From Lineus longissimus (lineage: Eukaryota > Nemertea > Pilidiophora > Heteronemertea > Lineidae): a DNA stretch of 64,000 nt. The first letter of the stretch is position 1. Each line of letters begins with the position of its first letter. This document shows, piece by piece, positions 53,946 to 64,000 of this stretch. Position numbers and translations under genes: made by a program. Below the pieces are notes generated by a model. That model did no database searches. It was not told the origin of the DNA and worked only from the letters and a program-made list of their open reading frames with translations. The stretch covers positions 14,557,501 through 14,621,500 of the forward strand of contig NC_088323.1 of the NCBI RefSeq assembly GCF_910592395.1. The letters run 5' to 3'.

Positions 53946-54667
53946 CATTACAAACGCGAGTTTCGAGCTGAGCTAAGAAATCAAAATACCGAAATGGAGA
54001 CACATTTTTACAAAGAATAAGTGTTTTGGTCGAAGTAGAGCAAAATAGATTTTAGAAAATGCAAAACTGTCGTCTGCAAACGACAAACAGACCCTAACCA
54101 CCGATGCGGTTCAAGTGTAAAACACTCAACAATTCAAAAGACGTAGCCAACAATTTGGCAAGCTTCCTCGCTGATCTCTACTCTACTAAGTGTATGCAAA
54201 ATAAGATGAGACATTCAGACGGGAAGTTGATAGCTCGGTGAAGGCTATGGAGGGAAAACCTAATGGCCTTGACCACACATTCACATTAGAAGAACTAAAT
54301 CGCTGTATCCGTGAGATTAAATATAGCAAAGGCTGGGTGCACGACTTAAATACTTACTGATGTACACTGTCTTGAAATACGGTGGACTCAGGTGTCATGT
54401 GACGTTAATGAATGTGTGCAGTACTTTTCTTAATTCCGATCTTGTGCCCATGATGGCAAGGAAAAGCGAAAGAAGGGTCTGCGCCGTGTAGCAACTAAAC
54501 TTCATGCAAGACTAATGCCGATGGAACGAACTAAATATTTTCGAGCCCGCAACAGAGGGCGTACCGACCAAAAGAAAAGTGGATGTGATTCAACCGCTTT
54601 TGTTCTGCAGGAAACCACCCGACACAACATTGAAAGGCGCTCAAAACTCTACTCCTTTTTCCTTGAT
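53946..54667 (+). mobile_element. LINE D, linker and RT fragment, unit 2
   Basis: Plus frames: LQHYKREFRAELRNQN, then LDHTFTLEELNRCIREIKYS-like sequence (about 54,260-54,330), then an open frame from 54,515 with GCDSTAFVLQETTRHNIERR and SKLYSFFLDI, corresponding to the FVLQE...KVYxxFLD block of the RT. Element X copy 2 enters right after FFLDI (54,668), so the frame ends in transposon sequence. Confidence 0.75.
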
Positions 54668-55580
54668 ATAGTCTTTCAAATAAAGAGTCAGGCAGCTAGA
54701 CACACGCTGGCACAGAGGTCTCCCATCTCGGGTCTCGAGGTACACCCAACCAATTCCCCACAACTGGACTTTGAACAATTTTTCGATCAGCTGAACATTG
54801 CTGTTACAAACACCCCGTCTTAAAGCAAACGCGTGCTTCAAAGTCACTGATCTTTATAAAACTATTTAGATATAATGTCAAAGATAACATTTATATGAAA
54901 AACGATATGATTCACATTTTGCTTTTCGACAGTTTTGAGGAGAAGTGAAGGTACTGATTTGAGAATAATTTTCGAAGTGCGTTTTTCTACTCCACATCAT
55001 CAAATATTTTTGTGGTTAGAAGTTTTGTATGTTGTCGGTGCCTAATTGACCATCTGAGGGTATCACATGGTTCCATTCGTTGTCATCTAATGGGATACTT
55101 ATAGCTTACTATTTTGACCAACTACAACTAGTTTTATATCATGTTTTATTTCGCGTTCGCGGTAAAAAACGAAAAAAACATGAACAAATGCTAAACGTCG
55201 CGTTTTTTGTGGTTATATATTCATATGTTTAGAAATCCCATTTCATGTCAATTATAATTTTTCAAATTAAATGTAACTGTTATTTAATGGGATATTTGAT
55301 TGTTTTGCGATTATGAAGCCCAGGTTCTAGTTTAATGGTTTAAATGGTTCATTTTCCCATCGATGCACTTGTTTTGGCACACCTCTGAGCGCAAAGTGGT
55401 GTGAGGTATACCGTTCCAATATTGTTGAACACGCAATGTGACTTATACCTCAGAAAAAAATTATGATGTATACGTCCATTCTTGAGTCACCTCATCAGAA
55501 ACAATTTATAGTGTATGTTGCCATTGATTACAACCTGATCATGGATTTTTATAACAAATTGCAAAGAGATGAGAGGGCAA
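54668..55580. mobile_element. hAT-like element X, copy 2, unit 2
   Basis: The left terminal part GTCTTTCAAATAAAGAGTCA is retained. The element follows the LINE RT frame and gives it a chimeric C-terminus ending about 54,823. Its right end is lost near 55,580. Confidence 0.65.
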
Positions 55581-56460
55581 TTTTGCTGATATGAGACGTA
55601 TTTTCGACGCCTGTCGTCTTTTTCTCAACAATTTTTCTCCTAATCTCATCCTCTGACAAGTAATTTTTTGGATTTGATCTTCCATTTGTGAATCATAACC
55701 CAATACTATTGACCTCCTTCGAGGAATTTATCAAAAACTCCAAAATATTTGCCTTTAAAGGGTAACTCGTGTCAAATTTCACAATATAATGTTTTAGCTG
55801 TTTTTGACAAATGACTACGTCACTTTCTCATAAATCGGTAAGGTTTTCGAATCGAAATGCACATTTTCTAGAAATTGATGGTTTAATCTCGCCCGGACGG
55901 CTCGCTTCGATGCCGTTTTCGTTGATGACGTCACAACATGAAAATTTTCGCGGTCGCGGTGGTTTACATTCAGCGATTTTATAATAAATCTAATCAAAAA
56001 TGGAAAATTTGAGCTTTACATTTGTGATCAACAATTAAAAACGGACGTATTTCCGCAAAATTGTAAATCACATCATAGTATCACTTTAAGCCCGCCTGAC
56101 CATACTGTAAAGATACGGCTTCATAAATTATTGGGAAATTGGGAATTGGATTGTCAACCTGTCTATATCCACCTGCATTCTCCCACTCCAGTTGTAATAG
56201 GTGGCCATAAGTACGCGGCACCTTTTGTTCAATAGATAAAACGAAAGATATTACGTGATCAGCCAAAATGATTATGATTTTTTTCTACAGAAATCTCTGT
56301 TAGTTGGAAAGATGAATCACAAGACGCGATAATTTGGCAGTTTTAAAGTAGTGCATGGGTTACAGAATTGAAATTGAATCTATTCAAAGTGATCTCGAAT
56401 TCTGGCTCTTATCTTATTGTATACGTGTACAATGTATTGTGATATTTCAAAATTTGATTG
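55581..56460. mobile_element. Candidate DNA-transposon block (unit 2 only)
   Basis: It replaces the 14,010-14,940 part of unit 1. It includes CpG-bearing DNA with TGATGACGTCACAACATG near 55,924 and facing phrases TTTAAAGGGTAACTCG (55,756) and a reverse-complement GCTTAAAGTGATACTATG (56,095), which may be eroded inverted termini. No transposase seen. Confidence 0.35.
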
Positions 56461-56472
56461 TTGATACATCGT

Positions 56473-56575
56473 GAATGGACAGCGCTGATGCTCACATTTC
56501 ACAACGGTCACCTTGCTGTCGTAGATGCTCTATCATGCTATTGAAAGCGGCGCAGATGTTGACGAAGGGAAGAAG
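56473..56575 (+). pseudogene. Ankyrin-repeat pseudo-exon A, unit 2
   Basis: Same broken copy as 14,980-15,083, including the frameshift and the donor AAG|GTAACAC. The shared lesion predates the duplication. Confidence 0.65.
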
Positions 56576-56790
56576 GTAACACACCAAAAGCTTTCTCAAA
56601 TCATAAGATGATAAAGCAATATCAAAAATATGTTGGCAATGTGTATGTTATTGTTGAATAAGATAACTAGTTTGAATCTCTTGAAATCATCTACTCCTCG
56701 ATCTATCTAGTCGTTTCTTTTTTTTTGTATTTCGATATTTGCTTATCGACAGTGTGTCTGTCTTGTTAATAATTGTTAATAATTAATAAT

Positions 56791-56906
56791 TGTACCAGCA
56801 ATAGTGACAATGTTCCAGGTAATAAATCTTACGCTTGTGGAATGGTAATAATTGCTCCAGTAATGGAGACTGTGATCTGGGGAACAACTCTTACACTTGT
56901 GGAATG
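56791..56906 (+). pseudogene. EGF-like exon remnants 1 and 2 fused, unit 2
   Basis: CTSNSDNVPGNKSYACGM runs directly into the second remnant (NNCSSNGDCDLGNNSYTCGM in another frame), because the 858 bp present in unit 1 are missing. The second ends at a donor (GGAATG|GTAAGC). The frames do not agree, so the fused block is not one exon. Confidence 0.5.
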
Positions 56907-57047
56907 GTAAGCGGTTTGCTCAAGGAATCACACACAGAAACAAACAAATGTAAGCGTGTGACGACAGCAACACTTTTAATTGACACTTGTCATAGATAGT
57001 TATCTTTCACTGCTGGAGGTCTTATTGAGATAAATCAATGTTTCCAG

Positions 57048-57254
57048 TTTGGTGCCGGTAGGTTGCTAAACACGCAGGGAAACGGAGTCCTAAATGCGAG
57101 GTATTTCTTCGTGTCAGGCTGTGCTGAACATTACAGAATTGAGGTTGGGGTGGACTTAGATACAACAGTAATATGGTGGGAGCGACAAGCTACGAAAGGA
57201 CAGCCCGTCAGTATTCTGTGGTGTTGTGTGCAATCGCACTCTTCAAAAACCTAG
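57048..57254 (+). CDS. Unknown terminal-exon-like ORF, unit 2 (intact)
   Basis: From the acceptor TTTCCAG the frame is open for 68 codons to a stop: FGAGRLLNTQGNGVLNARYF, FVSGCAEHYRIEVGVDLDTT, VIWWERQATKGQPV, ILWCCVQSHSSKT. It has the look of real beta-rich protein and is free of stops. Not recognised. The unit 1 version is split by a MITE. The BEL LTR begins 33 bp after the stop. Confidence 0.45.
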   Translation, partial: FGAGRLLNTQGNGVLNARYFFVSGCAEHYRIEVGVDLDTTVIWWERQATKGQPVSILWCCVQSHSSKT

Positions 57255-57287
57255 AGATGTGTTGTACTTAGGTCGTATATCTCCAGG

Positions 57288-57608
57288 TGTCGAAAAGACC
57301 GCACTTCGGGGTTTCAACTTTTCTGGGGAGTTGCTGACTCAATTTTATGGCGAACTTGGTTGTCTGATAACTTTTTTACAACTGACTTTGTTACTACAAA
57401 CTATCGATCAAAGCATACACATGTGGCGTAATTATGAGACAACAGATTAAAAGGAAGCTCGATGATTGAATCAAAAAGAAGCTACTACGATTAAGAACCT
57501 AGGTTTATCCCAAAGGAATTGCTCAGGGTACCAGACTGTAGACATATTTGCTCCAGCAGCAATGACATGACCGTTGCCTTAGATTCAGGAAAGGCATAGT
57601 TCCTGTCA
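57288..57608 (-). mobile_element. BEL/Pao LTR, unit 2
   Basis: Edges TGTCGAAAAG and TTCCTGTCA (TG...CA on both strands). The purine tract GCGGGGAA lies next to it on the minus strand. Very similar to 16,984-17,302. Confidence 0.8.
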
Positions 57609-59384
57609 TTCCCCGCTGCGTTAATCTTTTAACAGATGATTATTTAATCCATTTTAATAGTTCACCGTGATTGGCCTCTACTGGACACCATCCAATCATC
57701 CACGGTGGTCTGTAATCAAGACTGGTGTTTTGATACTTGCGTTTTCAAACGCAGACTAACTACTACAGATGTAAATTCAAAGTGGTAGATACAACTGGAC
57801 ATTTGAAGTTTATTAAAGAGACCAATCCGCGCTGTGATTCTAAAGCTTCTATTACCATTGTTACTAAACATTCAAAATGACGATTACCAAAAACACGCTA
57901 AACTAGTCAAGTAATCCACGATAAGAGCGTCAATGTTCTAGTATTTCAATAAACATGTAGATGACATTCAGAATGTCACTTCGGTTGTCACTTCACTTTC
58001 TAATGGCCGACAGGCGTCGTAACCCTGACGGAGGGAGTCGCAATGGCTGCAGGCGTCTTACCCTGACTGAGGGAGACATCCAAACCACTATACAATGCCC
58101 AAATGTATAGATAAATGTAGATAAAATTAGATTATGATTATTGCGATGTTCAGTAAACTTTTTACTGTCCGTAGTAATCCAAGTGTTATCTGATTTAGAG
58201 CCACGTAATAGCGGCGTTTGACCGTTTTGGTCTCGTCTTCAGTTTTTGTACAGAACTGATTTGTGAGGACCGTTTGATGCATTCATCAACGGTTAACTCA
58301 AGCGAATACAATTTTCTGATTGCACGGTTTGATTGCCCTGTGGCTGTTTTGACCAGTGCAGATCAGGTCAGCACTCGTCTTGGACTATCTATAGAGTTCT
58401 TCTATGATCGCCAGTTTCCAGTTTCTCCTGTTGGTGTCCTTGTCGTGAACGAGAATGACGTCATTAATTTCAATGATGTCGGTTTTGGCATTTTGTTTGC
58501 TATAAGTTCGTATTGGTGTTGATCCCGCAACCTCGCGAGATACTGTCGAACGGAAAAATTTGGCGTGCAGGATATTTTCCCCAATTTCGCGATTAGGTCA
58601 TGCTTGCAAATATATTCTGCCGCGAAAATTTCTTGCTTTTCAGCAAGAATTCCATGTCATTTATGCGATGCCTCCACTTGCAGTGCATCGAGCTAGAAAA
58701 CATTCGCCCTGAAAATATTATGTTCTAGATTACTCGTCATGGGAAACGTTTCCTGAACATTTAAAGACATTTCGCGCGTTTGTATACCAATTTCTCGACT
58801 TTATCTTTGCCGGCATGATGTTATATCCAAGTCATCCTCAATATTTTCGTCAGGCAACAATGACATATCATGTCCGTACATAAAATTGTTCGCGATAATA
58901 GCTTTCAGTTCAATTGGATCTGCTGACAGATACCTGAGTGGTGTGTTATTTACCGTTGCTTGGATTTTTTTGCCGAGATTTTGAAACTCGTTTTTTTAAG
59001 CGCCAGTTTGGTCACACCAATCAGTCTTTCATAAACGCCAGCGAACCAGGTGGCCTGCATATTTGAAAGCTATTCCTTTCTCAGAAAGTGTGGCTTTGAA
59101 ATTGTTCTGTTCTCACAATGTTGTATAGCCGTTTCAACTCGCTGTCGGCGCTTGTGAACGTTTAAGCATTGTCCGCGATGACTTTGTTTTTCGAGCCGAT
59201 GAGGGCAACTTCATTGTTCTGTTTACATAAGACTTAGCAGCTACTTGCGTCGAAGAAGATTCTCAAGGGAGTGGTTTCACTGTCACGGAGTACGGGAAAA
59301 GAGGCAGATAATGACTGGTTTCACCTCCATCTAAGTTGTCCTCCGAAATAAAGCCCTTTTCAATTTGTCCTGCATTACTTGGGT
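57609..59384 (-). mobile_element. BEL/Pao pol C-terminal half, unit 2
   Basis: Same content as 17,303-19,314: DUF5641-like tail with YLARLRDQHQYELIANK (58,540-58,480) and integrase C-terminal part with MQATWFAGVYERLI (about 59,060). It has two deletions relative to unit 1, about 35 bp near 58,990 and about 210 bp near 59,222. Ends at element X. Confidence 0.7.
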
Positions 59385-60499
59385 CAGAGTCTTACAAATA
59401 AAGAGTCAGGCAACTAAGGAACGTATGGCTTCAACATCAAAGCCGCTGCCTGTTTCGGAAGACGCGCGTTGGGACAGAGCTCTCTCGGGTCACGTGGTAC
59501 ACCCACGCCATTTCCGCACAACTGGACTTTGAACAATTCTTCGATCCGTTGAACAAACGCCTACTTCAAAGTCACTGATCTCTATAAAACCTTTTAGATA
59601 TAATGTCAAAGATAACATTTAGTTTCGCATCTTGCTTTTCGACAGTTTTGAGGAGAAGTGATGGCACTGGTTTGAAAATAATTATCGAAAAGCGTTTTTC
59701 TACCCCACGTCATCACACATTTTTGTGCTTGGCAGTTGAGTATGTTGTTGGTGCTTAATGGACCATCACATGGTTCAATTTGTTGTCATCCATTGGAAAA
59801 CGGAAAAAAGTGGAAAAAATGCGAAACGTCTCGTTTTTTGTGTTCAGATGTTCAGATGTTTAGAAATCTCATTTTATATCTATCAACGATTTGCTTATTT
59901 GATGTAACTGTTATTAAATGGGATATTTGATAGTTTTGTGATTTTGAAGCCCAGTTTGTAGTTCATTCAGATTAGAAAACAGTTCATTTTCCTATCGATG
60001 AGCTGTTTTGGCACACAAGCGCAAAGTTGTGTGAGGTATACCATCGTTACTTGATGAACACGCAGTTCGGCTTGAACCTTACAAACATTTATGGTGTGTA
60101 CATTAATTTTTAAATCAACTCTTTAGAAATTATTCACAGTTTGTATTGCCATTGATTACAACCTAATTATGATTTTTTTGTACAACAAATTGCCAACAGA
60201 GGAGAGTGCATCTAGCTTAATTGTGGTTTGATTTTTGTTATGTTTGGCAATTAGCCGCTAATCAACACATCTGCCTAAATTCTTAGCTCGTTCTCAGCAA
60301 TATAATTCATATTGCATGTATTTGTAACCCGATAAATCATATGTGTACCTCATGTGCAGGGTAAGATTTTCGTTGAATTCTGGTCGTTCTATCATTGTTT
60401 GCACCTCAGCTCTTCTTGTAGCTGGATTGTTAATTGCCCGACAGCACTGTTGGATCAAAGGAAACTTGATGTGACCTGATTCTTTATTTGAAAGACTCT
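59385..60499. mobile_element. hAT-like element X, copy 3, unit 2
   Basis: Same as 19,315-20,428 at about 99 percent identity, with both terminal inverted repeats. Confidence 0.7.
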
Positions 60500-60741
60500 G
60501 GTGAAGCCAAGAAAGCTTTTATGTGTACAGAACATCCGTATATCTCGGAAGGGGAAGGGCGGGGACTTAAACATGTCTTGACATTTAACTAAGCAGACAC
60601 ATGCAGTACAGGGCCAACTGTCCAGTCATCTCGCATGACTCCCCAGCTAGATCTCGGGTTTTCCAACACCCATAGCGCGCATTCCACGGACCAACTGCTT
60701 TATTTAAAGTTTTCGTGTTGTACTTAGGGATATTTCAATTA

Positions 60742-60944
60742 TAGGCGAAACAGGAAGTAGGCGAAATAAGAATAGACGAAACAGGAATAGGCGAAGCAGG
60801 AATAGGTGAGACAGAAATAGGCGGAACTTGAATAGACGAAACAGGAATAGGCGAAGCAGGAATAGGTGAAACAGAAATAGGCGGAACTTGAATGGACAAA
60901 ACAGGAATAGGCGAAATTGGAAATAGGCGAAACAGGCATAAACC
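60742..60944. repeat. Foldback-type minisatellite, isolated end, unit 2
   Basis: Counterpart of 20,671-20,873, ending GGCGAAACAGGCATAAACC. Confidence 0.75.
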
Positions 60945-61458
60945 ATTTCAGCACTGTTAAAGCCTCCCTGATTGAAACAATAGATTAGGGTGTGGGACCG
61001 GGACGGTTTCAATCATACTTGACATATGTATACGTGTATATGCATGGTACATGTTTGTACCGCAAAGCCTCAGTATAATGTAGCCTAATGCACGAACTTG
61101 TGTTGACCGTAGGTTATCAAAATAGAGCAGGAATGTTTAAGACCTCGTTCCCTTTCAGTTAAACATTAGTTTTATGTTAACATCGCGCTCGAGTTTGTTC
61201 TGGCAAATTTAGCATTCAACTTATGTTATGTCACATAATTTAATTAATTACATAAAGCAACCCAGAGCAGACAAACTAATTATTTGATTACAGAGTATGC
61301 TGAGTATGTCTCATCAAATTGAGTCATGTGTATTTGATTGAACCATAGTCTTACCTACTTCCTCCATCAGTAACTGCATTAGCACTACACGTCCCTACGA
61401 TACATTTCCAGCGTATTTTACCATCCCTTCCTTTTCTGTTCAATCGACGTTTGGATTG

Positions 61459-61883
61459 GAAGAAATAAATGAGGATCCATAGTTTAAAACGCAGGCCTTG
61501 TGTGATAAGAAACCTTTCTCAAATCTGATGAAAGGGTAAAACCTTTTTACTACATTTCTTCCTTTTTATCACCACTGACGAGCTAAAACATAAACCTAGT
61601 TATGTACAATTCTTCAAAGTTATTCCGAATAATACAAACATAATTGATTTAGCTACATGTAAAACCAGTAGACATAGGATCATAAAAACTGTTCGAAGTT
61701 ATTCTTAATGAATAGCCAAACTATCATAGAAACACTGTATAATGGGGACGGTCAATATCTGTGGGGAGGTTAGCAGCAATATATTTAGGCGAAACAGAAT
61801 CAGACGGAACAGGAATTAGGTGAAACAGGAATTAGGCGATACAGGAATAGGCGAAACAGGAATTGGCGAAACAGGAATACACC
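61459..61883. mobile_element. Foldback-type element remnant, unit 2
   Basis: Counterpart of 21,388-21,812, ending GGCGAAACAGGAATACACC. Near-identical. Confidence 0.7.
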
Positions 61884-62197
61884 ATATTCCTGTGCAAACT
61901 AGTCCTCGTCCGCAATTCCATGATAGATTCGCATCACTAAATGAGCTGTGTATGAACATTTCGCTTCCTTCCGCTAAGATCAAAGAGACTCAGGCACGCT
62001 ATAATCTATCCGAATATTTAGCTGTCGTAGCGGGTTATGATCCCGAACTTTTCCCTGTCAAAGTCCTACGGAAAACGGTCATCAACCGCTCCTTTGTCAA
62101 TACAGAATACATGTATATGAAATTCTTGGAGGGTGCAGAAATGTCTCCTTGCAACGAATTCTACACTTTCCGCCCCTTCTTTCGACTGCGGTATTAA
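61820..62197 (+). CDS. 125-codon GETGI-fusion ORF, unit 2
   Basis: It is the same as 21,749-22,126 with two amino-acid substitutions (R to L, P to A). The stop is TAA here and TAG in unit 1. Conservation over this distance mainly reflects the recent copy, not proven selection. Confidence 0.4.
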   Translation: MKQELGDTGIGETGIGETGIHHIPVQTSPRPQFHDRFASLNELCMNISLPSAKIKETQARYNLSEYLAVVAGYDPELFPVKVLRKTVINRSFVNTEYMYMKFLEGAEMSPCNEFYTFRPFFRLRY

Positions 62198-62277
62198 CAA
62201 AGACGCAAAGAACATAAACAAATATGCAGACATTGCCAGGCTGAATATGCTGATAATTGCTGTAAGAAATAAATGCA

Positions 62278-64000
62278 TACCACAAATAGTAGAGGAGTAG
62301 CCATACTTCTGAGAAATTCGTTCAGTCACAATATTAACAAAACCATAATTGACCCAGAGGGGCGGTACATAATATTAGATATTACAATCAGTGATTACAG
62401 AATGACAATAGTTAACTTATATGGGCCAAATGAGGACACACCAACCTTCTTCACAAATATGAAAACCAAAATAGGGGAGTTTGATCATAGCAATACAGTG
62501 GTGGGAGGGGATTTCAATGTAGTTCAAGACTACACACTAGACAACTACAACTTAATGAATAAAAACAACCCAAAGGCAAATGAAGCTGTAAATGAAATGA
62601 AACTAGATCTTGATCTGCACGATCCTTGGCGGGATAAAAACCCTGACACTCGCATGTACACATGGCATAATTCTAGGAATCAACTTAGTCGTCGAGACTA
62701 CTTTCTCATATCGGACAGCATAAAAGACAAAGTAGAAAATGTTTATATAAAACCTGGTTATAGATCGGACCATTCAGTGGTGGAATTAACTTTAAATCTA
62801 TCAAATCAACAAAAAGGCCCAGGGCTATGGAAGTTTAACAACTCGTTACTAAAGGATGAAGAATACGTAGTGGAAATTAAAAGAGTCATAAATGATGTTA
62901 CAAATCAAAACAATAACCTAAGTGATCAACTTGCTTTTGAGTTTCTAAAAACCCAAATAAGGGGAAAACCATAGCGTATTCAACGGCCAAAAAGAGGGAA
63001 AATCAAAAACAAGAGAAACTATTAGACAAAAAAATGGATGCTTTACATATAAAATATAATGCTAATCCAAATGCAGAAAACTTAACTAAATACATTGAAG
63101 TGCAAAATGAACTGAAGACACTAAGAGATAATAAAGTAGATGGGATAATAACAAGAGCAAAAGCAAAATGGCATCTAGAGGGCGAGAAAAACTCTAAATA
63201 CTTCTGCAATTTAGAAAACAGACACTTTCAAGAAAAAGCCATTGCAGAACTGTTGTAACGAGCTAATTGAAATAAATGATATTCTAAAGGAGCAGCATGA
63301 AAATCTTTATAAACAGAAACAAACAAATAACACAGATGAAAACTTAAATATCTTTTTCCCAGAAGATGATACAATACAAAAATTAACAGATGAACAAGCA
63401 ATGGAATTGGAAAATGATATTAGTGAGGCAGAGTGAAGCTGTGTTGAAGACAATGAAACTAAATAAATAACCTGGCTCAGATGGTCTTACCGTGGAATTT
63501 TATAATCACTTTTGGGGTGAATTAAAACTTGCAATGATAAGATCCTTCAGAGAGGCTTTTTTAACGGGCGAACTATCGGACAATCAAAAACTAGGAGTAA
63601 TAACATGCCTCCCTAAACCTGGTAAAGATAAAAAACTTATGAAAAACTGGCGCCCAATTTCCCTTTTAAATGTCGATTATAAAATACTGTCCGGGGTTAT
63701 ATCTAGCAGGATCAAAACAAACTTAAATCAATTGATTTCAAAATATCAAAAGGGCTTTGTAAAGGGTAGGTTTATAGGGGAATGCACTCGTATCACATGG
63801 GATTTAATCTTTAAGATGAAAAAACACAATACACGTATGCCTGGTATTATACTGCTTATCGATTTTGAGAAGGCATTTGACTCTCTTGACTGGAATTTTG
63901 TAAATAGGACAATGAAGTACTTCAATTTTGGGGAAAATATAAGAACATGGATAAGAATCTTCTACCAAAACATCCAAAGTTGTATAATTAACAATGGGCA
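62278..64000 (+). mobile_element. L1/Tx1-like LINE, unit 2 (runs past the window end)
   Basis: Same insertion as 22,207-25,855: endonuclease 62,278-62,974, linker, RT from about 63,470 (NWRPISLLNVDYKIL, LLIDFEKAFDSLDW) to the window edge. It shares the stop after RGKP and the stop before PGSDGL with unit 1, and has further private indels (a frameshift near 63,436 and a 6-bp loss near 63,836). Confidence 0.9.

Larger units (their letters stand above)
35803..64000. repeat. Unit 2 of the large direct duplication (cut by window end)
   Basis: This is the second copy of the series that begins at position 1. The offset grows from 35,802 at the left to about 40,060 at the right because unit 2 has gained three large elements in its DIRS copy and carries a BEL pol region where unit 1 has a CR1-like LINE. 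It has lost about 1.8 kb corresponding to 9,061-10,836 and about 0.86 kb corresponding to 15,515-16,372. Confidence 0.85.

Overview
The window looks like intergenic DNA from an animal, most plausibly a marine invertebrate with a repeat-rich, highly polymorphic genome (amphioxus, hemichordate, echinoderm or similar; I cannot settle which). Reasons: no long open genes; coding-like pieces are intron-flanked (a 99-bp ankyrin-repeat exon with clean splice sites, EGF-like exons); and nearly everything recognisable is eukaryotic mobile DNA: BEL/Pao and DIRS-type retrotransposons, CR1-like, L2-like and L1/Tx1-like LINEs, a tRNA-derived SINE, hAT-like, Harbinger-like, Helentron-associated-like and foldback-type DNA elements. 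No rRNA gene, tRNA gene, CRISPR array or intact host gene was found.

Layout. The main structure is a large direct duplication. Unit 1 (1 to about 35,802) is followed by unit 2 (35,803 to 64,000, cut by the window end). Colinear homologous blocks are 1-5,175 / 35,803-46,810; 8,000-9,060 / 50,860-51,893; 10,836-14,009 / 51,894-55,437; and about 14,940-23,937 / 56,440-64,000. Divergence by eye is a few percent to about 10 percent on the left and about 1-2 percent on the right. The differences are mostly mobile-element insertions or deletions. One unit therefore supplies the empty site for insertions in the other, which is how several element ends and target-site duplications were fixed. A true tandem segmental duplication and two haplotypes joined by the assembler are both possible.

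Unit 1 in order: coiled-coil ORF remnant; DIRS-like element (minus strand) with a 1.8-kb insertion; BEL pol tail; CR1-like LINE (minus); BEL gag, primer-binding site and LTR (minus); a LINE (plus) interrupted by hAT-like elements; ankyrin and EGF-like exon remnants; a MITE inside an exon; BEL LTR and pol tail (minus); hAT-like element; foldback-type minisatellite remnants; an L1/Tx1-like LINE with a 14-bp target duplication (plus); a degenerate array of about 110-bp repeats (26.7-27.4 and 29.6-33.6 kb); two L2-like LINE tails; an intact ankyrin exon.

Unit 2 repeats this with large additions inside the DIRS copy: a Helentron-associated-like element (38.3-42.1 kb) that carries a Harbinger-like insertion, a foldback element of 16-bp repeats (42.9-44.9 kb) that carries a SINE and another Helentron-like element, and a foldback element of 15-bp repeats (45.5-46.6 kb). 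A decayed BEL pol/gag follows (46.8-51.9 kb), then the LINE/hAT/ankyrin/EGF/LTR/LINE series again.

Most notable: two foldback-type transposons whose inverted termini are tandem minisatellites, both with clean 8-bp target duplications proven by empty sites in unit 1, and Helentron-like elements whose ~300-bp internal repeats carry regularly spaced nuclear-receptor half-sites (AGGTCA direct repeats with 3-bp spacing).
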